NCBI GenBank assembly: GCA_018824925.1
Contig: JAHJFH010000118.1
Coordinates: 1 to 7,859 of the forward strand
Length of the DNA: 7,859 nt
Origin: Thermoplasmatota archaeon
GTDB taxonomy: Archaea > Thermoplasmatota > E2 > DHVEG-1
Direction of reading: 5' to 3'
The position numbers and the translations under genes are program-made. How positions within the stretch are numbered: the stretch's first letter is position 1; every line of letters starts with the position of its first letter. The notes under the pieces were generated by a model that made no database searches, was not told the origin of the DNA, and worked only from the letters and a program-made list of their open reading frames with translations. Below, piece by piece: positions 1 to 5,890 of the stretch.

Positions 1-32
1 ACAACGCCTTTTTTAGATAAAACAACTTGGTG

Positions 33-845
33 TTATTTTTCTGGTTTCAAATTTTCAAGTTTTCGCATAATGACAACAGCTTGTGATTTGTATTCTGCTT
101 TCAGCTTTGAATATGTTTCATCAGATATTTGCTTATTTCGATGTTGTTTTTCTATATCTTTTAATACCGTTAGAAAGAGGGTTTTTTTAGTGTTTAAAAG
201 TTCTGTCGTTTCACTTTCAGTAGACATATTAGGGACTCGTTTTTTACGTACTAACAGCAACATAACAAAAATAAGGATAACCACAAGGGCGAATATTATA
301 ATCAATGCGGTAAGGCTAAGCGGCGCCTCTGTTGGTCGGTATAGAGCAAGACTAAAGGAGTTTTTTGTTGCGTCATCAAAACCAATATTTTCTACCTGAA
401 AAATGGTACGATCATTAAAAGTGACTGAAATATATTTGGTGTCATATAATATGGTTTTTTGAAACAATTCAGTATTCGTTGGTAGATTATACGTTAATCG
501 AAGCTGAACAGTAGTATCTTGGGCGAGTAATAGCTTATGTTGGGATAAATTAAATTCGTAAATAGTCTCATCAACTGGATAAATGAGAAATGTCTCACCA
601 GTTGATGCTACAATAAGTTCTATTTGTGAAGCCCCGGATGGCACAGAAAATAGTAAGAGGGTTTGGTTAACTATTGATGTAGTTGAATATATGATCTTTT
701 CTTCTACAGCAAGTCCTTGATCAGAACGATCGATTGTGATTTCCTGTCGTTTCATCGTAACCTGTGTAGCTGCTGTAGTTCCAAGAGTCATACAAATTAT
801 ACTGAAAACAACAGCAAGGATGGTGATTGTTGTTACTTGTCGCAT
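33..845 (-). CDS. Secreted, single-pass membrane-anchored protein with a cytoplasmic helical tail; function unknown
   Basis: The 270-residue product starts with a signal-peptide-like segment (charged MRQ, hydrophobic to about residue 22, small residues TTAAT for cleavage). Residues about 30-170 are beta-rich and would lie outside the cell. A strong membrane helix at about 178-199 is followed by the stop-transfer cluster RKKR (200-203). The cytoplasmic tail (about 220-265) is helical and contains KDIEKQHRNKQISDETYSKL, which resembles the short helical module seen in CcmI/CcmH-like proteins and many archaeal membrane proteins, thought to mediate oligomer or partner contacts. The start is supported by AAGGA 6 bases upstream of the ATG. 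It faces the gene at 936 across a 90-base spacer. I do not recognise the outer domain, so the substrate and role are open; topology is much better supported than function. Confidence 0.85.
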   Translation of the reverse strand: MRQVTTITILAVVFSIICMTLGTTAATQVTMKRQEITIDRSDQGLAVEEKIIYSTTSIVNQTLLLFSVPSGASQIELIVASTGETFLIYPVDETIYEFNLSQHKLLLAQDTTVQLRLTYNLPTNTELFQKTILYDTKYISVTFNDRTIFQVENIGFDDATKNSFSLALYRPTEAPLSLTALIIIFALVVILIFVMLLLVRKKRVPNMSTESETTELLNTKKTLFLTVLKDIEKQHRNKQISDETYSKLKAEYKSQAVVIMRKLENLKPEK

Positions 846-872
846 GTAAATTCCTTGCTACCATCTATGGTG

Positions 873-881
873 TATTTATTA
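873..881. promoter_or_regulatory. Shared AT-rich TATA-like element between divergent genes
   Basis: The sequence TATTTATTA reads as a weak archaeal TATA box on both strands. On the minus strand it would start transcription near 850, a few bases before the ATG at 845. On the plus strand it would start near 903, giving a leader of about 30 bases for the gene at 936 that contains the inverted repeat at 914-935. This is placement by eye; the match to the TATA consensus is moderate. Confidence 0.4.
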
Positions 882-913
882 GAGTTTCTGTAAGCGAAAG
901 AGGTAAGAATATG

Positions 914-935
914 GAGTGTATTATGCAATACACTC
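914..935. promoter_or_regulatory. Perfect 9-bp inverted repeat abutting a start codon (operator or leader hairpin)
   Basis: Arms GAGTGTATT (914-922) and AATACACTC (927-935) are perfectly complementary with a 4-base ATGC loop. The right arm ends on the base directly before the ATG at 936. It could be a binding site for a dimeric regulator lying between two divergent genes, or an RNA hairpin that limits ribosome access, since it would occupy the place of the ribosome binding site. No other Shine-Dalgarno sequence is obvious for this gene. Confidence 0.6.
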
Positions 936-1361
936 ATGCGTATTAGAAATATTCAGTTAAAATCTGTTGAGGCTCGTAGGTATGTTGAAACTGAAGAGAA
1001 ACCTCGACAGATACGAATTGACCATAATAGTCAGATTACCCAGATCACTATTAAGGCAGATAATATCGCCTCAATTAGTTTTCAGTATACCGCAAGTTAT
1101 GGTGCACTAGGGGTAATTAAACTTGAGGGGTCGCTTATTTACGAAAATGATGATGCCAAACAAATTTCGAAACAGTGGCTCGATACGAGGAAGATGCCGA
1201 ATCAAACCGCAAGTCATATTCATACCGCTGTTATGCAATCTTGTGTTCCTGAAGCTGTTTCTTTAGCTCGAGATTTAGGATTGCCTCCACCAATACCACT
1301 TCCACAGGTTCGCTTGGGAGATGATGCTAAAAAAGGGCAATTTGGTCCTGAGGTTGCCTAA
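936..1361 (+). CDS. Small soluble protein of unknown function with a PPPIPLP tail motif
   Basis: The 141-residue product has no signal peptide or membrane helix. Residues about 3-70 alternate polar and hydrophobic residues like a beta-sheet domain (QITQITIKADNIASISFQY, then VIKLEGSLIYE). Residues about 73-112 look helical (AKQISKQWLDTRKMPNQTASHIHTAVMQ, then EAVSLARDLG). It ends in LGLPPPIPLPQVRLG (114-128) and a short charged tail. A beta domain followed by helices and a proline-rich tail resembles small archaeal proteins of the SecB-like type, but that is only a layout resemblance and I cannot name the family. The ATG at 936 is the only sensible start; ATGs at 911 and 923 are out of frame and stop at once. 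pyrH follows after 60 bases, so readthrough transcription into pyrH is possible. Confidence 0.85.
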   Translation: MRIRNIQLKSVEARRYVETEEKPRQIRIDHNSQITQITIKADNIASISFQYTASYGALGVIKLEGSLIYENDDAKQISKQWLDTRKMPNQTASHIHTAVMQSCVPEAVSLARDLGLPPPIPLPQVRLGDDAKKGQFGPEVA

Positions 1362-1387
1362 TTAAAGATCTATAAGTGGTTCGGAAA

Positions 1388-1398
1388 TTTTAATTATA
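1388..1398 (+). promoter_or_regulatory. TATA box for pyrH
   Basis: TTTTAATTATA is centred about 28 bases before the pyrH ATG. At the usual archaeal spacing, transcription would begin at or within a base or two of the start codon, giving a leaderless mRNA. In agreement, no ribosome binding site is visible just upstream of the ATG at 1422. Confidence 0.5.
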
Positions 1399-1421
1399 GA
1401 ACTAGGTATTTACAGCATCGT

Positions 1422-2096
1422 ATGGATACGATTGTTATCTCGTTAGGTGGTTCGGTATTGTTTTCTGAGGATGGTAATGCCCCTTATATAAAGGATCTTG
1501 CGAAATTGTTACATCGGCTTAGCACCTCAATAGAATTCGCTTTAGTTATTGGTGGTGGGACAATTGCTCGAGGCTATATAAAACGGGGTCGATCACTTGG
1601 TCTTTCAGAAATACAACTTGACCAAATTGGAATTGCCATAACTCGAATTAATGCCCAGTTTTTTTCATTTTTTCTCCCACATAAGAATATGCCTATTCCT
1701 TTGACAACTGATGAAGCAACGGCATTATCTGATTCGATCGTAGTAATGGGTGGAACTACACCAGGTCATAGCACGGATATGGTTGGGGCTGAATTAGCAG
1801 TAAAAACTAAGGCTTTACGGTTCATTATTGCGACAAATGTGGATGGGATCTATGATAAAGATCCGAGGAAATTTTCTCAAGCGCAACAATTACCAACGGT
1901 TCATATTGACGAATTGTTGGATACTTACGGTGATGGATGGGATGCCGCAGGTAAAAATACCGTGGTTGATGGCCCGGCTCTTAGAATTATTAAGGACCAT
2001 AGACTCGATACCCGTGTAGTGAATGGTTTTAAACTTATTGAGTTAGAAAAGGCTATTGTGGGGAAAGCATTTCATGGAACACAGATTTTAGTGTAA
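1422..2096 (+). CDS. pyrH: UMP kinase, archaeal type (uridylate kinase)
   Basis: This cytosolic enzyme transfers phosphate from ATP to UMP, giving UDP in pyrimidine nucleotide synthesis. It belongs to the amino acid kinase fold family. Visible motifs are SLGGS (7-11) and GGGTIARGY (44-52) at the phosphate-binding N-terminus, GGTTPGHSTD (110-119) in the UMP-binding and catalytic region, NVDGIYDKDPRK (139-150) for the nucleotide base, and AGKNTVVDGPA (176-186) near the ATP site. At 224 residues it matches the short archaeal form rather than the somewhat longer bacterial PyrH. The ATG is well placed for the N-terminal strand (MDTIVISLGGS). It converges on ftsY with a 5-base gap and no T-run between them, so transcripts probably overlap at their 3' ends. 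Confidence 0.95.
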   Translation: MDTIVISLGGSVLFSEDGNAPYIKDLAKLLHRLSTSIEFALVIGGGTIARGYIKRGRSLGLSEIQLDQIGIAITRINAQFFSFFLPHKNMPIPLTTDEATALSDSIVVMGGTTPGHSTDMVGAELAVKTKALRFIIATNVDGIYDKDPRKFSQAQQLPTVHIDELLDTYGDGWDAAGKNTVVDGPALRIIKDHRLDTRVVNGFKLIELEKAIVGKAFHGTQILV

Positions 2097-2101
2097 GATT
2101 A

Positions 2102-3301
2102 TTAGGTTCCAAAGAGGTTGTTTAGCATCCATTCAGGATCAAAGGCTATTTGATCATCATAGTTTTGTCCAATACCGACAAAAAGTAATGGCTTACCAAT
2201 TGTGTAAGCGATACTTAGTGAACTACCTCCTTTAGCATCAGTGTCGACTTTTGTTAATACGACTCCATCTATACCGACAACTTCGTTGAATCGTTTTGCT
2301 TGTTCAACCGCATCATTACCTGATAGGGCGTCACCTACGAAAATAATAAGATTGGGTTTCGCAACACGCTTTATTTTTGCCATCTCATCCATGAGATTAT
2401 AATTGGTTTGCATACGACCCGCGGTATCAAGGAGTACGACATCCTTATGTTTAGCTATGGCGTGTTCAATGGCATCAAAAGCAACTGCAGCGGGGTCTGC
2501 TCCCGGTCCATGTTTTATGATTTTAACACCAAGGTTATCTGCATGAATTGTCAGTTGTTCTATGGCCCCTGCACGAAAGGTGTCACCAGCGGCCATTACA
2601 CACGTTTTTTTATGTTGTTTTAGTAAATGTGCTATTTTAGCTATTGAAAGGGTTTTTCCAGTTCCGTTAACACCGACGAACATGATGACAATTGGTTTTT
2701 CTTGATGATTGATGTATTCCATAAAATCAAATGTATTTGATTTAAGGACATGTGCGATTGCATTGCGAAGGATCGTTTCAATGAATTCCCCAAGTTGTGA
2801 TCGACCCATGGGAATATGTTTAAGTTCTTCTCGAATGTCTTTTTTAATCGAGTCGATGACATTGTAGGCGACATCTGATTCGAGTAACCCAAGTTCAAGT
2901 TCCCAGAGGAGTTCATCGAGTTTAGCATCATCGATGGTTCGGGTGGCTTTTTGTTCTTTTTGTACGACTTGTTCAATGCTTCGTCGAGTTTGGACGATGC
3001 GTTGGAGTTCGTTTTCAATACTTTGTTCGATTTGTTGGTCGAGTTCTTCTTCGCGTTTTTGTTTCTCGTGGCTTGGTGCTTTTCGAGCACGTTTCCGATG
3101 AATGGGTTCTGGAACGTCGATGGGTGTTTCTTTTATGGAGGGAGTGGATTTTTCTGATTCGGTGATTGGTTTTTGTGTAGGTATGGGTGGTTCTGGGATG
3201 GGTTCTTGAGGTTTCGTGATTTCTTTTTCGAGTTCGTTTTCTAGTTCTGACTCAAGTTTTTCTTCGAAATGTTTTAATCGTTTTTTTAGAAATTTAAACA
3301 T
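2102..3301 (-). CDS. ftsY: Signal recognition particle receptor FtsY
   Basis: FtsY is the membrane-associated GTPase that docks ribosome-SRP complexes at the translocon. The 399-residue product has a basic amphipathic start (MFKFLKKRLK) and a highly charged, proline-rich N-terminal region (about 10-120) typical of membrane-tethering A domains, then the N helical bundle (about 121-195) and the G domain. GTPase motifs are GVNGTGKT (P-loop, 210-217), AAGDTFRAGAIEQL (237-250), DTAGR (292-296), TKVD (350-353), KGGSSLS (357-363) and the closing GIGQNYDDQIAFD. AGDTFRAGA and the tail GQNYDDQ distinguish it from the paralogue Ffh/SRP54. The P-loop reads GKTLS where most family members have GKTTT; the Mg-binding Thr217 is kept. 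AAGGA lies about 7 bases before the ATG. pfdA ends 28 bases upstream on the same strand, so the two are probably cotranscribed. Confidence 0.96.
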   Translation of the reverse strand: MFKFLKKRLKHFEEKLESELENELEKEITKPQEPIPEPPIPTQKPITESEKSTPSIKETPIDVPEPIHRKRARKAPSHEKQKREEELDQQIEQSIENELQRIVQTRRSIEQVVQKEQKATRTIDDAKLDELLWELELGLLESDVAYNVIDSIKKDIREELKHIPMGRSQLGEFIETILRNAIAHVLKSNTFDFMEYINHQEKPIVIMFVGVNGTGKTLSIAKIAHLLKQHKKTCVMAAGDTFRAGAIEQLTIHADNLGVKIIKHGPGADPAAVAFDAIEHAIAKHKDVVLLDTAGRMQTNYNLMDEMAKIKRVAKPNLIIFVGDALSGNDAVEQAKRFNEVVGIDGVVLTKVDTDAKGGSSLSIAYTIGKPLLFVGIGQNYDDQIAFDPEWMLNNLFGT

Positions 3302-3329
3302 GATCTATTCCTTTGGTGACGTTATTGGA

Positions 3330-3752
3330 TTATATGGTTTGTGATTCTTGCATGAGTTCTTGGGTTTTTTGTGATAGTATGGTTGCCTCGTCCTGTAATT
3401 TTTCTGCTAGTGCAATGAGTTTGTCACGGTTATTTTGCATGAGCTGTATTCGTTCTACTACTTTTTGTAAGGCTATGGTTATAGATTTTTCGGTAACAAC
3501 ACCTGCGCCGATGTCGGTTAATATCTTGTTTTTATCTAAGATGGTACCTTTGAGGAAGGTGCCGCCTCCCAGGGGTATGAGAATTTCATCGTTTTTTTCT
3601 GTTTTTTGGAGGTGTTCGAGAGTAAGTTTGGCTTTGGTGTAGTCATTAAGGGCGGCTTGTGAAATCTGGAGTTGCAGATCAATAGAGTTTAGTTGTTCTT
3701 TGTAATATTCGATGATAGCGAGATTTTGGGTAATGGTTTTTTCGTTTGTCAT
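3330..3752 (-). CDS. pfdA: Prefoldin subunit alpha
   Basis: Archaeal prefoldin is an alpha2-beta4 'jellyfish' chaperone that holds unfolded chains and passes them to the thermosome. The 140-residue product has the expected layout: N-terminal coiled coil (about 5-52), the central beta-hairpin region with ILIPLGGGTFLKGTILDKNKILTDIGAGVVTEKS (57-90, given here as the diagnostic stretch in short pieces: LGGGTFLKG and TDIGAGVVTEKS), and a C-terminal coiled coil (about 92-138). Length and motifs fit the alpha subunit, not beta. GGAG 8 bases before the ATG supports the start. It is the upstream gene of the pfdA-ftsY pair, a neighbourhood common in euryarchaea, where the ribosomal protein LX (L18Ae) gene often comes just before pfdA; I do not find LX here. 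Confidence 0.94.
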   Translation of the reverse strand: MTNEKTITQNLAIIEYYKEQLNSIDLQLQISQAALNDYTKAKLTLEHLQKTEKNDEILIPLGGGTFLKGTILDKNKILTDIGAGVVTEKSITIALQKVVERIQLMQNNRDKLIALAEKLQDEATILSQKTQELMQESQTI

Positions 3753-3807
3753 GTTTCGTTCTCCAGAATTTGGTGGTTGAGTCGGAATAATATTCTGTTG
3801 TATTAAT

Positions 3808-4071
3808 CTATCGATTATTGGGTTTTTGATTGATTTTTAGGATGTTGATGTGAAGAAATGAGGCTTTTGTTACGTGTGAAGGTGGGTTTGGTAAACTATT
3901 TATAGGTTCAAAATTATTTCTAGGGCTGAGGATTGGTTTAGGAAGGGATTTGCGAATGTTGGAGTTTAGCAAGGAATTTATTGAAAAACTCTCTGAGATT
4001 TTTTTCAATAATGAGTTCCCTGAAAATGAATTGGATTTTAAGATTCGACCACGCTTGTAATTCTTCTTCAT
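3808..4071 (-). CDS. Doubtful 87-codon ORF upstream of pfdA
   Basis: This frame runs in the same direction as pfdA and ends 55 bases before it. The translation begins MKKNYKRGRILKSNS and is dominated by Ser, Asn, Lys, Leu and Pro, without a recognisable domain, signal peptide or membrane helix. An A-rich stretch but no Shine-Dalgarno sequence precedes the ATG. The composition looks more like an antisense or random frame in AT-rich DNA than a folded protein. I list it because of its position and length; I think it is more likely not a gene. Confidence 0.2.
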   Translation of the reverse strand: MKKNYKRGRILKSNSFSGNSLLKKISESFSINSLLNSNIRKSLPKPILSPRNNFEPINSLPNPPSHVTKASFLHINILKINQKPNNR

Positions 4072-4079
4072 TCTTTTTT

Positions 4080-4092
4080 TTTATTTATTTTA
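4080..4092 (+). promoter_or_regulatory. Probable TATA region for the phosphoesterase gene
   Basis: TTTATTTATTTTA would place the transcription start near 4112-4117, leaving a leader of about 25 bases that contains AGGTAGGTGA (4128-4137). GGTGA (4133-4137) matches the archaeal anti-Shine-Dalgarno sequence but sits only 2 bases from the ATG at 4140, so the upstream AGG may be the part that pairs. This favours ATG 4140 over the in-frame GTG at 4134, which lies inside the GGTGA itself. Confidence 0.4.
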
Positions 4093-4139
4093 GGCAACAA
4101 GGTTTTGTAGGGGTTTTTTATTCCGATAGGTAGGTGAAT

Positions 4140-4769
4140 ATGCGTATTTATGCTGTGGCCGATATTCATGGTTCTCAATATCGTTTAAATTTGGTTGTAC
4201 AGCAGATCGTAGACTGTAAACCTGATATGGTGGTGGTGTGTGGGGATATCACCCAGTTTGGTCCTTCGGAGGTTGCGACACAATTTTTAAATCAGTTGCC
4301 TGTTGGAACATTGGCAGTACATGGTAATTGTGATCCTGTGGATACGCCTCAGGCGATTGAGAGAAGCACAGCTGTGAATTTGCATGGGAAACTGATAAAA
4401 AAACGGGGTGTTACTTTTGTGGGTATGGGTGGTGATGCTGCTGCGATTCGCATTGACCATTCGATTATGGTTGGTTCCAGGATGCAGAAAGTCAAGGATT
4501 GCGTTGATGGCATCACGGTTTTGGTGACTCATGTACCCCCATATCGTACTTGTGATCGGGTGTTTATTGGACATCATGCAGGAAGTAAATCTTTGCGAGA
4601 GTTGATTGATATGACGCATCCGCGGTTGGTATTATCTGGTCATATTCATGAGGACCCAGGGTATATGACTGTTAATGAAACCGTGGTTGTTAATTGTAGT
4701 ATTGGGAAGCGTTCTGAAGGAGCAGTGATTGAGCTTGATGCTTCTATTACTGTTCGATTTATATCCTGA
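4140..4769 (+). CDS. Calcineurin-like metallophosphoesterase (Icc-related, COG2129-like)
   Basis: This 209-residue cytosolic hydrolase should carry a two-metal centre for phosphoester cleavage. All family motifs are present: D8-I-H10 (VADIHG), G35-D36 (CGDITQFGP), G62-N63-C64-D65 (HGNCD), H131 (VTHVPP) and G167-H168-I-H170 (SGHIHE). The GDITQFGP, GNCD and FVGMGGD pattern matches the archaeal phosphoesterases annotated as related to Icc. The physiological substrate cannot be told from sequence; members vary from cyclic nucleotides to nucleotide and sugar phosphates. An in-frame GTG lies 6 bases upstream (4134), but ATG 4140 puts MRIYAVADIHG at the normal N-terminus. A T-run follows the stop, and the next gene has its own promoter, so it is probably transcribed alone. 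Confidence 0.9.
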   Translation: MRIYAVADIHGSQYRLNLVVQQIVDCKPDMVVVCGDITQFGPSEVATQFLNQLPVGTLAVHGNCDPVDTPQAIERSTAVNLHGKLIKKRGVTFVGMGGDAAAIRIDHSIMVGSRMQKVKDCVDGITVLVTHVPPYRTCDRVFIGHHAGSKSLRELIDMTHPRLVLSGHIHEDPGYMTVNETVVVNCSIGKRSEGAVIELDASITVRFIS

Positions 4770-4790
4770 TTCTTTTTCGCTGTGGTGACG

Positions 4791-4798
4791 TTTTTTTT
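4791..4798 (+). terminator. Oligo-T transcription terminator after the phosphoesterase gene
   Basis: Eight consecutive T residues lie 22 bases after the stop codon, preceded by a five-T run at 4772-4776. Archaeal RNA polymerase terminates at such T-runs without needing a hairpin. Confidence 0.5.
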
Positions 4799-4817
4799 CT
4801 TGGTTGTTATATTAAAA

Positions 4818-4826
4818 AAATATAAA
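4818..4826 (+). promoter_or_regulatory. TATA box for the FAD-dependent reductase gene
   Basis: AAATATAAA preceded by a purine run fits the archaeal BRE/TATA pattern. Transcription would start near 4847, leaving a leader of about 35 bases that includes the GGTGA at 4874-4878. A second TATA-like stretch, GTATATAT (4835-4842), could serve instead. AACAATA (4825-4831) and TATTGTT (4840-4846) form a 7-bp inverted repeat across this region, possibly an operator but weak in such AT-rich DNA. Confidence 0.45.
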
Positions 4827-4873
4827 CAATAACAGTATATATTGTTACAAAATAATCGGCTATTTGCTAAATT

Positions 4874-4878
4874 GGTGA
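4874..4878 (+). promoter_or_regulatory. Ribosome binding site preceding a non-AUG start
   Basis: GGTGA is complementary to the archaeal 16S rRNA 3' end. It is followed within 1 to 4 bases by ATC (4880) and ATT (4883), in frame with the FAD-binding motif. No ATG, GTG or TTG lies between the in-frame stop TAA (4868-4870) and the end of that motif, so this site points to initiation at ATT or ATC. Confidence 0.5.
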
Positions 4879-4882
4879 GATC

Positions 4883-5890
4883 ATTCAAGTTGATATAGTT
4901 GGCGGCAGTATTAGTGGCCTAAGCGCAGCTATTGCGTTGCGATCATATTCAAAGAATATTGATGTTATTGTTCATGAAAAATATGCACGGATTGGTTATA
5001 ATCATGAGGGGCGGCGATGCGGTGAGGCGCATTCTGTTGAGAGGGAATGGAGTCGATGGATGCCTCCTGAGAGTTGTGTGTATAATTGGATTGCAAAAGC
5101 TGAGGTGGATATCGGTTCGAAGCATTATTCTGTAACTCGGAAACCAGGTACCTCTTGTATATTAAATCGGCAGGCGTTTATTGCGTATCTTGGTAATCAG
5201 GCTGAGCAAGTAGGTGTACAGATTCAAACACATGATAAAATTTTTTCTAATACAGAATTATCTTGTGAGTATATTGTTGATGCATCGGGTTGTCCAAGTA
5301 CGATAAAACGAGAGTTAGGTATTGATCATGGTTTTAAAGGAGTGACCTATCAACAGAGTATCACTGATTGTAATGTGTTTGTTTCTGACTTGGTGCAGAT
5401 TCAATATTCGGAAAAATTTGGGTATTTTTGGGTTTTTCCTCGAGATCCTTTAAAAAAAGAGGTTAATTTAGGGATTGGTTTCATCGGAGATTTTGGGTAT
5501 AATATTAAGCAGATGCTTGAGGAATATAAATCACAGAGAAACATCACTGGTTCTGTTGAATATGTTGTTGGTGGTTTAATCCCTCTTGGTCTTCAACGAC
5601 CATTTAAACATCGTAATATCCTTTTTGTTGGTGATGCAGGGGTTGGTGCCTTTCCGTTTTCTGGGCAGGGGATATATCGAGCATTACTAAGTGGTGATAC
5701 TGCTGGTAAACTCATAGCATCAGGAAACGCCCATCAATACCCCCATATGATAAATAAGATGTTTATAAAATGGGATATGTTAGGCAAGATGTTTATTTAT
5801 GCAAATTATGTGTTTCGGCGAATTGATGATTCGTTGGTATTGTATAGTTTAAATAATTTTATTAGTATAGATGATATGATTCATTTTTAG
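4883..5890 (+). CDS. FAD-dependent reductase of the geranylgeranyl reductase family, non-AUG start
   Basis: Members of this flavoprotein family saturate isoprenoid double bonds of archaeal membrane lipids or quinone side chains; related proteins hydroxylate or halogenate. Counting from ATT 4883 (335 residues), the FAD-binding strand-turn-helix is VDIVGGSISGLSAA (3-16), with GGS in place of the more usual GAG and acidic E32 ending the second strand. YNHEGRRCGEA (39-49) matches the substrate-side cysteine motif. DASGCPS (133-139) and GDAGVGAFPFSGQGIYRALLSG (from 250) are the further FAD-contact motifs. The protein is shorter than typical archaeal geranylgeranyl reductases (about 390-400). The first standard codon in frame is TTG 4937, which would remove the whole FAD motif, so the true start must be ATC 4880 or ATT 4883. 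The stop overlaps that of the opposing channel gene by 4 bases. Confidence 0.85.
   Translation: MQVDIVGGSISGLSAAIALRSYSKNIDVIVHEKYARIGYNHEGRRCGEAHSVEREWSRWMPPESCVYNWIAKAEVDIGSKHYSVTRKPGTSCILNRQAFIAYLGNQAEQVGVQIQTHDKIFSNTELSCEYIVDASGCPSTIKRELGIDHGFKGVTYQQSITDCNVFVSDLVQIQYSEKFGYFWVFPRDPLKKEVNLGIGFIGDFGYNIKQMLEEYKSQRNITGSVEYVVGGLIPLGLQRPFKHRNILFVGDAGVGAFPFSGQGIYRALLSGDTAGKLIASGNAHQYPHMINKMFIKWDMLGKMFIYANYVFRRIDDSLVLYSLNNFISIDDMIHF

Larger units (their letters stand above)
3753..4139. other. About 390-base divergent spacer with no convincing gene
   Basis: This spacer separates pfdA (minus) from the phosphoesterase (plus) and must hold both promoters. It is markedly rich in G and T on the plus strand. 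Besides the doubtful minus-strand ORF, the plus strand has an open frame from 3854 to 4060 whose only ATG (3956) would give 34 residues, MLEFSKEFIEKLSEIFFNNE onward, ending KIRPRL; GGAAGGG lies a little upstream of that ATG. Neither frame resembles ribosomal protein LX. Candidate basal elements are a T-rich stretch at 4072-4092 for the plus gene; the pfdA TATA box is not clear (GATTAATA near 3802-3809 is possible). Confidence 0.5.

Noticed and set aside
70..399. Plus-strand frame of 109 codons
   Set aside because: It lies inside the minus-strand membrane protein, is Ser/Phe/Arg-rich and has no domain; it is a shadow frame.
2641..3090. 149-codon minus-strand frame within ftsY
   Set aside because: Rich in Asn, Ser and Lys with low complexity; the overlapping ftsY frame has complete GTPase motifs.
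3313..3642. Plus-strand frame rich in Cys, Ser and Met opposite pfdA
   Set aside because: It is antisense to a clear prefoldin gene, and the apparent cysteine pattern follows from antisense reading of Gln/Ala/Lys-rich coiled coil codons.
4287..4619. Minus-strand 110-codon frame with many His and Asn
   Set aside because: Antisense to the phosphoesterase, whose metal-binding motifs are intact.
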